Source: Parvibaculum indicum (GTDB lineage: Bacteria; Pseudomonadota; Alphaproteobacteria; Parvibaculales; Parvibaculaceae). Taken from it: a DNA stretch of 64,000 bases. Below are positions 25,060-33,369 of the stretch, piece after piece. The stretch lies in assembly GCF_011762095.1 (NCBI RefSeq), contig NZ_JAASQO010000008.1, positions 1-64,000 on the forward strand. The letters are read 5' to 3'. Numbering within the stretch: the first letter of the stretch is position 1; every line of letters begins with the position of its first letter. A model generated the notes under the pieces. The model did not search any database and had not been told where the DNA came from. It saw only the letters and a list, made by a program, of their open reading frames with translations. Position numbers and translations under genes: made by a program.

Positions 25060-26295
25060 ATGACGGATAGCGCCATTCGCACGCAGAAAGTCACCTTCAA
25101 GAGCGCCGAGGGAGGCGATCTGGCCGCGCGGCTCGACAGCCCAAAGGACCGCGTCCGCGCCTATGCGCTGTTTGCGCATTGCTTCACCTGTTCCAAGGAT
25201 GTCTTCGCGGCGAGCCGGATTTCGCAGGCGCTGGCCGCGCGGGGCATTGCGGTGCTGCGTTTCGACTTTACCGGGCTGGGCGATTCCGACGGGGATTTCG
25301 CCAATACCAATTTCACCTCCAATGTGCAGGACCTGATCGCCGCGGCGGATTTTCTGCGCGAGGAATATGAGGCGCCCGCGCTTCTCATCGGTCACAGCCT
25401 GGGCGGGGCGGCGGTGCTGGCGGCGGCGCATCGCATGCCGGAAGCGCGCGCGGTGGCGACCATTGCCGCGCCCTCCAGCGCCGAGCATGTGAAGGCGCAT
25501 CTGAACGCCAGCCTGGACGAGATCGAAAGCGCGGGCGAGGCGGAGGTGATGCTGAGCGGCAGGCCGTTCCGCATCCGCAAGCAATTCCTCGACGACATCG
25601 AAGGCCGGGCGCTGGCCGGCGAGATCGCCCATATGAAAAAGGCGCTGATCGTTTTCCATGCGCCGAGGGACGAGATCGTCTCCATCGACAATGCGACGGA
25701 TATTTTCGTCGCGGCGAAACACCCCAAGAGTTTCGTCTCGCTGGACGATGCCGACCATCTGCTGAGCCGCAGGAAGGACGCGGTCTATGTCGCCGATGTG
25801 ATGAGCGCCTGGGCGTCGCGTTTCATCGACGAGCAGGGCGAGGAGGCTGCGACGGAGCCGGTGGAGAACGGGATCGTCCGCGTGGAGGAAACGCGCGCGG
25901 GCAAGCTCCAGCAGCGCGTTCTCGTGCGCGGCCATGTGCTGACGGCGGACGAACCGGAGGATCTGGGCGGCATGGATAGCGGCCCGACGCCCTATGACCT
26001 GCTGCTCGCGGCTCTGGGCACCTGCACCTCCATGACGCTGCGCATGTATGCCGACCGCAAGAAATGGCCGCTGGAGCGGGTGCGGGTGGACCTGACACAT
26101 GAGCGGGTCCACGCGGAGGACTGCGCGGACTGCGAAACCGGAACGGGCATGATCGAGGTGCTGACGCGCGACATCGCCCTGTCCGGCGATCTCGACGAGG
26201 CGCAGCGCGAGAAGCTCCTGGAGATCGCGGATAAATGTCCGGTTCACCGGACCATCACGCATGAAATGCATATTCCGACCAAAATTGTCGGTTAG
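25060..26295 (+). CDS. fused alpha/beta hydrolase and OsmC-family protein
   Basis: A 411-residue two-domain protein. Residues 1-255 form an alpha/beta hydrolase (AHCFTCSKD oxyanion side, FDFTGLGDSDG, nucleophile elbow IGHSLGGAAV near residue 112). Residues 270-405 form an OsmC/Ohr domain with LLAALGTCTSMTLRMYADRK, and CPVHRT carrying the second cysteine of the peroxidatic pair. The fusion is a known bifunctional architecture in proteobacteria. The OsmC half would reduce organic hydroperoxides, and the hydrolase half may release the substrate from an ester. It lies 67 nt behind the TetR gene on the same strand. Cytoplasmic. Confidence 0.92.
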   Translation: MTDSAIRTQKVTFKSAEGGDLAARLDSPKDRVRAYALFAHCFTCSKDVFAASRISQALAARGIAVLRFDFTGLGDSDGDFANTNFTSNVQDLIAAADFLREEYEAPALLIGHSLGGAAVLAAAHRMPEARAVATIAAPSSAEHVKAHLNASLDEIESAGEAEVMLSGRPFRIRKQFLDDIEGRALAGEIAHMKKALIVFHAPRDEIVSIDNATDIFVAAKHPKSFVSLDDADHLLSRRKDAVYVADVMSAWASRFIDEQGEEAATEPVENGIVRVEETRAGKLQQRVLVRGHVLTADEPEDLGGMDSGPTPYDLLLAALGTCTSMTLRMYADRKKWPLERVRVDLTHERVHAEDCADCETGTGMIEVLTRDIALSGDLDEAQREKLLEIADKCPVHRTITHEMHIPTKIVG

Positions 26296-26494
26296 GCCCG
26301 TCATGCTGTCGCCATGATTGATGGTTACCGGCTTGTAATGTCTCTTTCATGATTGAGAAAGGGAATGGAAAGCATGCTCTCCGATAGAGAGCAAACGGGT
26401 ATCCCCCCATATCGGGCAGGGGTGGCAGATCACGGACCCGGCACGGAAAGACCGGGCGAGGCAACACTCATCGAAGTGACAGGAGTTATCCAGT

Positions 26495-28018
26495 ATGGAA
26501 TACGCCGCAGAAACAGGCGGACGGAGTTCGGCGCAGAAGCCGGCAGGCAAGATGCGCCTGGCGGTGGCAGCCTTCGCCGTCGCAGGGCTTATCGGTCTTC
26601 AGGCCGCGCCCGCGCTGGCTCAGGAGCCGCTGGACACGCAGGCCGCCGCGCCGTCCAAATCGGCTCTTCAGTCTCTGCCTTCCTTTGCCGACCTGGTGGA
26701 GAAGGTGAGCCCGGCCGTGGTGTCGATCCGCGTGGACGCCGAAGAGGAAGTGCAGAATAACGGCATGCCGGATCTGCCGTTCCCGCCCGGCAGTCCGTTC
26801 GAGAAATTCTTCCGCGACCTGCAGCCCAAGGGCAAGGACGGCAAGCCGCTCACCCGCAAGGCGCGGGCGCTGGGCTCCGGCTTCATCATTTCCGCCGACG
26901 GGTATGTGGTGACCAACAATCACGTGGTCGGCGGCGAGGCCAGGGACAAGCTGAAAAACGCCAAGATCACCGTGATCCGCAAGAATGGCGACGAATTGTC
27001 GGCCAAGCTCATCGGCACGGACCCCAAGACCGACCTCGCCCTCATCAAGGTCGAGCCGAAAAAGGCGCTTCCTTTCGTGAAGTTCGGCGATTCCGACGGG
27101 CTGCGCGTGGGCGACTGGGTGCTTGCCGTGGGCAACCCCTTCGGGCTTGGCGGGTCGGTGACCGCGGGCATCGTCTCCGCGCGCGGACGCGAGATCGGCG
27201 CCGGTCCCTATGACGATTTCATCCAGATCGACGCGCCCATCAACAAGGGCAATTCCGGCGGTCCGACCTTCGACGTGCATGGCAATGTGGTGGGCGTGAA
27301 TACGGCCATCTTCTCGCCCACGGGCGGCAGCGTCGGCATCGGCTTCGCCATCCCCTCCACCATCGCGGAAAAGGTGGTGGAAGACCTGAAGGACGACGGC
27401 AAGGTGACGCGCGGCTGGCTCGGCGTGGTGATCCAGCCCGTCGACGAGGACATGGCCGCCAGCCTGCAGCTCAAGGAGCCCAAGGGCGCGCTTGTGGCGC
27501 AGGTCACCAAGGACGGCCCGGCCCAGACATACGGCGTCAAGGCGGGCGACGTGATCCTTTCCGTCAACGGCAAGACGATGGAAGACGTGCGCGACGTGAC
27601 GCGGGAGGTGGCCGACCTGAAGCCGGACGAGAATGCGCCGCTGCGCATCTGGCGTGACGGCCGGGAAAAGACGATCACGGTCAAGATCGGCACCTATCCC
27701 GACAATGTCGACCTGTCCTCCGACGGCGGCAGTGCGCCTCAGGGGCAGGGCAGCGTGGATACGCTGGGCCTTTCGCTCACCGCCGGCGATGACGGGGTCA
27801 CGGTGACCGATGTCGACCGCGACAGCGACGCGGCCGAAAAGGGCGTCCGCCCCGGCGATATCATCGTCAATGTCTCGGGCAAGGATGTGAAGAAGCCCGA
27901 AGACGTCGTGGCGGCGGTGAAGGCCGCGCAAAAGGACGGCAAGAGCTCCGTGATGCTCCTGCTGCGCAATGACGACCAGCAGCGCTTCGTGGCGCTTTCG
28001 GTCAAGGAAAAGAAGTAA
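26495..28018 (+). CDS. degP: DegP/HtrA-family periplasmic serine protease (Do family)
   Basis: A 507-residue periplasmic protease/chaperone that degrades misfolded envelope proteins. After a short basic start comes a signal peptide (about residues 23-44, ending ALA), then the trypsin-like domain with catalytic His143 (VVTNNHVVG), Asp180 (KTDLALI) and Ser254 (NKGNSGGP). Two PDZ domains follow (about 305-395 and 415-500), each with typical GVKAGDVIL / GVRPGDIIV loops. AGGAG precedes ATG 26495. It is followed by an OmpR-type two-component pair and glnE, an order known from rhizobia. Complete and full length. Confidence 0.95.
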   Translation: MEYAAETGGRSSAQKPAGKMRLAVAAFAVAGLIGLQAAPALAQEPLDTQAAAPSKSALQSLPSFADLVEKVSPAVVSIRVDAEEEVQNNGMPDLPFPPGSPFEKFFRDLQPKGKDGKPLTRKARALGSGFIISADGYVVTNNHVVGGEARDKLKNAKITVIRKNGDELSAKLIGTDPKTDLALIKVEPKKALPFVKFGDSDGLRVGDWVLAVGNPFGLGGSVTAGIVSARGREIGAGPYDDFIQIDAPINKGNSGGPTFDVHGNVVGVNTAIFSPTGGSVGIGFAIPSTIAEKVVEDLKDDGKVTRGWLGVVIQPVDEDMAASLQLKEPKGALVAQVTKDGPAQTYGVKAGDVILSVNGKTMEDVRDVTREVADLKPDENAPLRIWRDGREKTITVKIGTYPDNVDLSSDGGSAPQGQGSVDTLGLSLTAGDDGVTVTDVDRDSDAAEKGVRPGDIIVNVSGKDVKKPEDVVAAVKAAQKDGKSSVMLLLRNDDQQRFVALSVKEKK

Positions 28019-28026
28019 GCCGGGAA

Positions 28027-28053
28027 GCGGGCCGGGGCATCGCGCCGGCCCGC
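28027..28053. other. intercistronic hairpin between degP and the regulator gene
   Basis: GCGGGCCGG (28027-28035) is perfectly complementary to CCGGCCCGC (28045-28053), with a 9-nt loop. There is no T-run, so it is more likely a partial terminator or an mRNA-end stabiliser than a full stop. It could lower expression of the regulator/kinase pair relative to degP. Confidence 0.5.
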
Positions 28054-28072
28054 GCCCATGCGAGGTAATCTC

Positions 28073-28750
28073 ATGCGGATACTGGTGATCGAGGACGACC
28101 TGGAAGCGGCGGCCTATGTCGTGAAGGGTTTGAAGGAAAGCGGCCATATCGTCGACCATGCCGCCGACGGCGAAGAAGGCCTGACGCTTGCACTTTCCGG
28201 TTCCTTCGACGTGATGATCGTCGATCGTATGCTGCCCAAGCGCGACGGCTTGAGCGTGGTGGAGACGCTGCGCGAGGAAGGAAACCGTACCCCGGTGCTC
28301 TTCCTCTCGGCGCTGGGCGAGGTGGACGACCGCATCAAGGGCCTGAAGGCCGGTGGCGACGACTATCTCACCAAGCCCTATGCCTTCGCGGAACTGCTGG
28401 CGCGCATCGAGGTGCTGGTGCGCCGGGCCAATCCCGACCAGGTTCGCACGCGGCTTCAGGTCGGCGATCTTGAAGTGGACCTTCTGGCCCGCAAGGTGAC
28501 GCGGGAAGGCCAGGATATAGATTTGCAGCCCCGGGAGTTTCGTCTGCTAGAGTATCTGATGAAACATGCGGGACAGGTGGTCACCCGGACGATGCTGCTT
28601 GAGAATGTCTGGGAATATCATTTCGACCCGCAAACCAATGTGATCGATGTGCATATTTCGCGGCTGAGAGCCAAGATCGACAAGAATTTCGAGCAGCCGC
28701 TCCTGCACACGATCCGAGGGGCCGGATACTCGCTACGTGCTGCTGACTAA
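28073..28750 (+). CDS. OmpR-family response regulator
   Basis: A 225-residue response regulator with a receiver domain (Asp8/Asp9, phosphoacceptor Asp51 in DVMIVDRMLPKRDG, lysine in YLTKPY). Its winged-helix domain shows LQPREFRLLEYLMKHAGQVVTR and VIDVHISRLRAKI. GAGGT lies 6 nt before ATG 28073; an upstream in-frame ATG at 28058 has no such site. It overlaps the kinase gene by 14 nt. The position behind degP suggests a function in envelope stress, and degP itself is a candidate target. I saw no operator repeat clear enough to annotate. Confidence 0.92.
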   Translation: MRILVIEDDLEAAAYVVKGLKESGHIVDHAADGEEGLTLALSGSFDVMIVDRMLPKRDGLSVVETLREEGNRTPVLFLSALGEVDDRIKGLKAGGDDYLTKPYAFAELLARIEVLVRRANPDQVRTRLQVGDLEVDLLARKVTREGQDIDLQPREFRLLEYLMKHAGQVVTRTMLLENVWEYHFDPQTNVIDVHISRLRAKIDKNFEQPLLHTIRGAGYSLRAAD

Positions 28751-30143
28751 TCTCCTCAGGACCTCGACCTTCCGTCTGGCGGTCATCTATCTGGCGCTGT
28801 TCGCAGCCTCGGCGATCACGGTGCTGGCCTATGTCTACTGGAACACGGCCGGCTTTCTGGGCCGCCAGACCGACGAGGCCGTCCAGGCGGAGATTACCGG
28901 CCTTGCCGAACAATATGCGCAAGGCGGGCTGCCGCTTCTCGTTCATACCGTCATTCAGCGATCGCGCGATCCGGGCCAGAGCATCTATCTCGTCCTCGAT
29001 CCGGCGGGCCGCGTGCTGGCGGGCACGCTGAACGGCAAGCCCAATGTACGGCCCGGCCCCGACGGCTGGTTCGATTTCGACTATCGCCGCAAGACCATCG
29101 ACGGCCGGGAAGAGGTAAAGGCCGCGCGCGCCCGCGCCTTTTACCTGCCGGAAGGCTATTACCTGCTGGTCGGCCGCGACGTGCAGGAGCGCCGCGAGAT
29201 CGAGGACCTCATCACCAATTCGCTTGTCTGGGCCATCGTGCTTACCGTGGCGCTGGGCCTTGTCGGCGGCCTCTTCATGAGCCGCAACATGCTGGCGCGC
29301 GTGGACGACATCAACCAGACCAGCCGCGACATCATGCAGGGCGACCTGTCCCAGCGCCTGCCCATTTCCGGATCGGGCGACGAACTGGACCAGCTTGCCG
29401 GAAACCTCAACGAGATGCTCGACCAGATCGAGGCGCTGATGACGGGCATGCGTCAGGTGACGGACAATATCGCGCATGATCTGAGAAGCCCGCTCAATCG
29501 CCTGCGCAACCGCCTCGAAGTCACGCTGATGCACGATTCATCTCCCGCGGACTACCGCATGGCGCTGGAGCGGACGATTGCCGAAGCCGACCAGCTTCTC
29601 GGCACGTTCAACGCGCTGCTGATGATCGCGCGCGCCGAAGCCGGTGCGCTGCGCGAGAGCATGACATGGGTCGATCCGGCAAATGTGGTGCAGGATGTCG
29701 CCGAACTTTACGAGCCGGTGGCGGAAGAAAACGATCTGACGCTGCGCATCGAGGCACAGGAAGGGATGAGCATTCGCGGCAATCGCGAGCTTCTCTCGCA
29801 GGCCGTCGCCAATCTGCTCGACAATGCGATCAAGCATGGCCGGCCCGTTTCCCCGCAGAGCGAGGCGGCGGCGATCACCGTCACCGTGGCGACGGACCCG
29901 GAAAAGCCGGGACGCGGGGTGGTCGTCTCGGTGGCCGACCATGGCGCCGGCATTCCCGAGGCGGAGCGCAGCCATGTGCTGGAGCGTTTCGTGCGGCTGG
30001 AAGCCAGCCGCAACACACCCGGCTCCGGCCTGGGCCTGAGCCTTGTCGCCGCCGTCGCGCGGCTGCATGGCGGGCGCGTCACGCTGGAAGACAACGCCCC
30101 CGGCCTTGTGGTAGCCCTTCACCTGCCGGTATCGGGCCGGTAG
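28737..30143 (+). CDS. sensor histidine kinase
   Basis: A 468-residue membrane kinase starting at a GTG inside the regulator gene. TM1 lies at about residues 13-33, with a periplasmic sensor of about 130 residues rich in aromatic residues (RPGPDGWFDFDYRRKTIDG). TM2 is at about 163-183, followed by HAMP (ARVDDINQTSRDIMQGDLSQRL, about 188-240). The phosphorylated His247 lies in DNIAHDLRSPLNRLRNRLE. The ATPase domain shows NLLDNAIKHG, DHGAGIP and GSGLGLSLV. It is paired with the preceding response regulator. The signal is unknown. Confidence 0.92.
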   Translation: MLLTNLLRTSTFRLAVIYLALFAASAITVLAYVYWNTAGFLGRQTDEAVQAEITGLAEQYAQGGLPLLVHTVIQRSRDPGQSIYLVLDPAGRVLAGTLNGKPNVRPGPDGWFDFDYRRKTIDGREEVKAARARAFYLPEGYYLLVGRDVQERREIEDLITNSLVWAIVLTVALGLVGGLFMSRNMLARVDDINQTSRDIMQGDLSQRLPISGSGDELDQLAGNLNEMLDQIEALMTGMRQVTDNIAHDLRSPLNRLRNRLEVTLMHDSSPADYRMALERTIAEADQLLGTFNALLMIARAEAGALRESMTWVDPANVVQDVAELYEPVAEENDLTLRIEAQEGMSIRGNRELLSQAVANLLDNAIKHGRPVSPQSEAAAITVTVATDPEKPGRGVVVSVADHGAGIPEAERSHVLERFVRLEASRNTPGSGLGLSLVAAVARLHGGRVTLEDNAPGLVVALHLPVSGR

Positions 30144-30170
30144 GAACGGTATATCGGCAAGGGGACAGGG

Positions 30171-33125
30171 ATGTGGAAGCATGTCGACGGCGCGTTGATC
30201 GAGACCGCCAAGCCGGCATTGACCGCCCATGACCTCGAGCGCGCCGAACACGGCCTTACCGACCTTCAGGCCGCGGCGGAACGGCTGGACGGGAAAGAGG
30301 GCAAGGCGCTGGGCGTCTTGCTGAAGAACGATATCCCGCGCGCGCTCATCGGCGGTATTTGCGCGGATTCGCCTTTTCTCGGCCGTCTCATGCTGCGCTA
30401 TCCCGAACGCCTGCCTGCGCTTTTCAACGAAGCGCCGCGGGACAATCTCACCCGTATCATCGACCGCGTGAAGGCGGCGGCCCTGTCCGAAAGCCGGCCC
30501 GGGCTGATGAAGGCCTTGCGCGAAGCGAAGTCGGAAGCGGCTCTCCTGGTGGCACTGGCCGACCTCGCAGGCGTCTGGCCGCTCGAAAGCGTGACGGCCG
30601 CGCTCACCGATTTCGCCGATGCCTGTGTGCAGGCGGGCGTGACCTTCCTGCTGCGCGAGGCCGCGACGCGCGGTCAGATCCGGCGCGGGCCCGACGAAGC
30701 GCTGGAAGAGGGCAGCGGGCTCGTCATTCTCGGCATGGGGAAATACGGATCGGGCGAGCTCAATTATTCCTCCGACATAGATCTCGTCGTCTTCTACGAG
30801 CCCGACCAGATGCCGCTGAAGGACGGCCTCGACCATGGCGAGTTCTTCGTGCGGGTAACGCGCGACCTCGTGAAGCTGCTGCAGGAGCGCACCGAGGACG
30901 GCTATGTCTTCCGCACCGATCTGCGTCTGCGGCCCGATCCGGGCGGCACGCCGGTCGCCGTTTCGCTGCCGGCGGCGGAATCATATTACGAAAGCCGGGG
31001 CCAGAACTGGGAGCGCGCCGCCTTCATCAAGGCGCGTCCCGTGGCAGGCGACATGGAAGCGGGCGGGCGCTTCCTGAAATTCATCGAGCCCTATATCTGG
31101 CGGCGCAATCTCGACTTCGCGGCCATCGACGACATTCATTCCATGAAGCGGCAGATCCACGCCGTCGGTGGGCATGAAACGATTGCGGTGGCGGGGCACA
31201 ACATCAAGCTCGGCCGGGGCGGTATTCGCGAAATCGAGTTCTTCGTGCAGACGCAGCAGCTCATCGCCGGAGGGCGCGAACATGCGCTGCGCGGCAAGAA
31301 GACGATGGAGATGCTGGACGAGCTGGCGCGCCAGCAATGGATCGAAGCGGAAACGGCGGAGGAACTGAAAGCCGCCTATCGTTTCCTGCGCACGCTGGAA
31401 CATCGCATCCAGATGGTCGCCGACGAGCAGACGCATACTCTGCCCGCAACCGACGAGGGCATCGCGCAGATCGCCGCCTTCATGGGATATGAGGACGCGG
31501 AGGCGTTTGCCGCCGAGGTGAAGAAGACGCTGGGCACGGTGCAGGGGCATTACGCGCTTCTGTTCGAGACCGCGCCGCCACTCGCGGAAGAAAGCGGCAG
31601 CCTCGTTTTCACCGGTATCGACGACGACCCCGACACGCTGGAAACATTGCGGAGCATGGGCTTTACCCATGCCTCGCAAATGTCGGAGGCGATCCGCGCC
31701 TGGCATTCGGGCCGTTTCGCGGCGACGCGCACCACGCGCTCGCGCGAATTGCTGACGGACCTCATGCCCGCATTGCTGCGCGCCCTCTCGCGGACGGCGA
31801 ACCCGGATACAGCCTTTTCGCGCTTCGACAAATTCATGCGCGGCCTGCCCGCGGGCGTGCAGCTTTTTTCGATGTTCTATTCCAACCCGCATCTGCTGGA
31901 CCTGCTGGCCGGGATCTGCGGCACGGCGCCGAAGCTGGCGACCTATCTGAGCCAGAACCCGCGCGTGCTGGAAGCGGTGATCGACCCGGACTTCTTCAAG
32001 GTGCTGCCGGGGCGGGAAGAATTGCGCGAGAGCCTGCAATCGCAGCTCGTCCACGCGGTCGACTATCAGGACATGCTGGATTTCTCGCGCGTCTGGGCGC
32101 GGGAATACCGCTTCCGGCTCGGTGTGCGTGTGCTGACGGGAAGCGCCGACGCGGAGGAGGCGGGGCCGGCCTATGCGGCGCTTGCCGGGGAACTGATCGC
32201 GGCGCTGGCCCCCGCGGCGGAGGAGAAGGTCGCAGAGCGCCATGGCCGCATTCCCGGCGGACGCTTCTGTGTTCTCGGCATGGGCAAGCTCGGCGGCGAG
32301 GAAATGAGCGCCTCGTCCGACCTCGATCTCATCGTGCTTTACGACGTTCCCGCGCCGGACGCGGAATCGGACGGGGCGAAGCCGCTCTATGCCTCGCAAT
32401 ATTATGCGCGCATCTGTCAGCAGCTCATCAGCGCGCTGACGGCGCCGACGGCGGAGGGAAAGCTCTACGAAGTCGATATGCGCCTGCGCCCCTCCGGCAA
32501 TGCGGGACCGATCGCGACCCCGCTCGATGCCTTCAGAAGCTACCAGACGACGGAAGCCTGGACATGGGAGCATATGGCGCTGACCCGCGCTCGCCCCATC
32601 GCCGGACCCGACGACCTGATCGCGGATGTGGAGGCAAGCGTTCGCGACATCCTGACCATGCCGCGCGACCGGCTGAAAACCGCCGTCGATGTGGCCGATA
32701 TGCGCGACCGCATCGCGAAGGAATTTCCCGACCGGGATCCCTGGGAGATGAAGCATGTGCGGGGCGGGCTCATCGACATCGAGTTCATCGCCCAATACCT
32801 CCAGCTCATCCATGGCGCGGAGCACCCCGGTGTGCTGAACACGCATACCCGCGCTTCGCTGGAAGCCGTGGCCGCCGCGCGCCTGCTTCCCACCGCGCAG
32901 GTGGACGAACTGATCTCGGCGCTGGAACTCAATCACAATCTCACCCAGGCCATCCGCGTCTGCGTGGAGGGCGTGTTCAAGCCCGCCGAGGCCAGTCAGG
33001 GCCTCAAGACGCTGTTGCTCAGGGCCGGCAATGCGCCCAGTTTCGAGGCGCTGGAAAGCCAGCTCGCCGAGAGCCAGGCCCGCGTCCTGCACGCCTTCGA
33101 CGAGATCGTCGGCGCCGCCCGATAG
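30171..33125 (+). CDS. glnE: bifunctional glutamine synthetase adenylyltransferase/deadenylase GlnE
   Basis: A 984-residue enzyme that adenylylates glutamine synthetase and removes the AMP again, under PII control, setting nitrogen assimilation. It has two nucleotidyltransferase domains. The N-terminal deadenylase is marked by GMGKYGSGELNYSSDIDL (about residues 188-205), with RTDLRLRPDP. The C-terminal adenylyltransferase is marked by GMGKLGGEEMSASSDLDLI (about 703-721), with EVDMRLRPSG. Each half ends with an all-helical GlnE regulatory domain (VRGGLIDIEFIAQYLQL). Length is normal. It closes the ccm / degP / two-component block on the same strand. Confidence 0.97.
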   Translation: MWKHVDGALIETAKPALTAHDLERAEHGLTDLQAAAERLDGKEGKALGVLLKNDIPRALIGGICADSPFLGRLMLRYPERLPALFNEAPRDNLTRIIDRVKAAALSESRPGLMKALREAKSEAALLVALADLAGVWPLESVTAALTDFADACVQAGVTFLLREAATRGQIRRGPDEALEEGSGLVILGMGKYGSGELNYSSDIDLVVFYEPDQMPLKDGLDHGEFFVRVTRDLVKLLQERTEDGYVFRTDLRLRPDPGGTPVAVSLPAAESYYESRGQNWERAAFIKARPVAGDMEAGGRFLKFIEPYIWRRNLDFAAIDDIHSMKRQIHAVGGHETIAVAGHNIKLGRGGIREIEFFVQTQQLIAGGREHALRGKKTMEMLDELARQQWIEAETAEELKAAYRFLRTLEHRIQMVADEQTHTLPATDEGIAQIAAFMGYEDAEAFAAEVKKTLGTVQGHYALLFETAPPLAEESGSLVFTGIDDDPDTLETLRSMGFTHASQMSEAIRAWHSGRFAATRTTRSRELLTDLMPALLRALSRTANPDTAFSRFDKFMRGLPAGVQLFSMFYSNPHLLDLLAGICGTAPKLATYLSQNPRVLEAVIDPDFFKVLPGREELRESLQSQLVHAVDYQDMLDFSRVWAREYRFRLGVRVLTGSADAEEAGPAYAALAGELIAALAPAAEEKVAERHGRIPGGRFCVLGMGKLGGEEMSASSDLDLIVLYDVPAPDAESDGAKPLYASQYYARICQQLISALTAPTAEGKLYEVDMRLRPSGNAGPIATPLDAFRSYQTTEAWTWEHMALTRARPIAGPDDLIADVEASVRDILTMPRDRLKTAVDVADMRDRIAKEFPDRDPWEMKHVRGGLIDIEFIAQYLQLIHGAEHPGVLNTHTRASLEAVAAARLLPTAQVDELISALELNHNLTQAIRVCVEGVFKPAEASQGLKTLLLRAGNAPSFEALESQLAESQARVLHAFDEIVGAAR

Positions 33126-33369
33126 ACGTCTCCGCATGTTTCAAATCCATGGCTGGACTCTTGCACATCCACCCCTGAAGGCCGGTGCCCCCGTCGCTGC
33201 CCGATAGCTATCCAAAGGCAAAGGGCAAAGGGAATCCGTGTCTTAGATGGTTAACAGCCGGGGTGTATGAGCGCCCGGTATCTCGTCGCCAATCCGGACG
33301 TGCCAATCTGGTACGTTTCAGTTAGGTAATGGACGCGGCGAGACGGAGCATGAGTGGGGTGGTGACGCG

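Noticed and set aside
30981-33137. 718-codon open frame antisense to glnE
   Set aside because: It is a shadow of GC-rich codon bias; the plus strand encodes a full GlnE with both catalytic motifs.
33126-33369. Gap between glnE and the flavoprotein operon searched for a small gene or tRNA
   Set aside because: No cloverleaf, no frame with a ribosome site and no terminator with a T-run were found; only a promoter region is expected.
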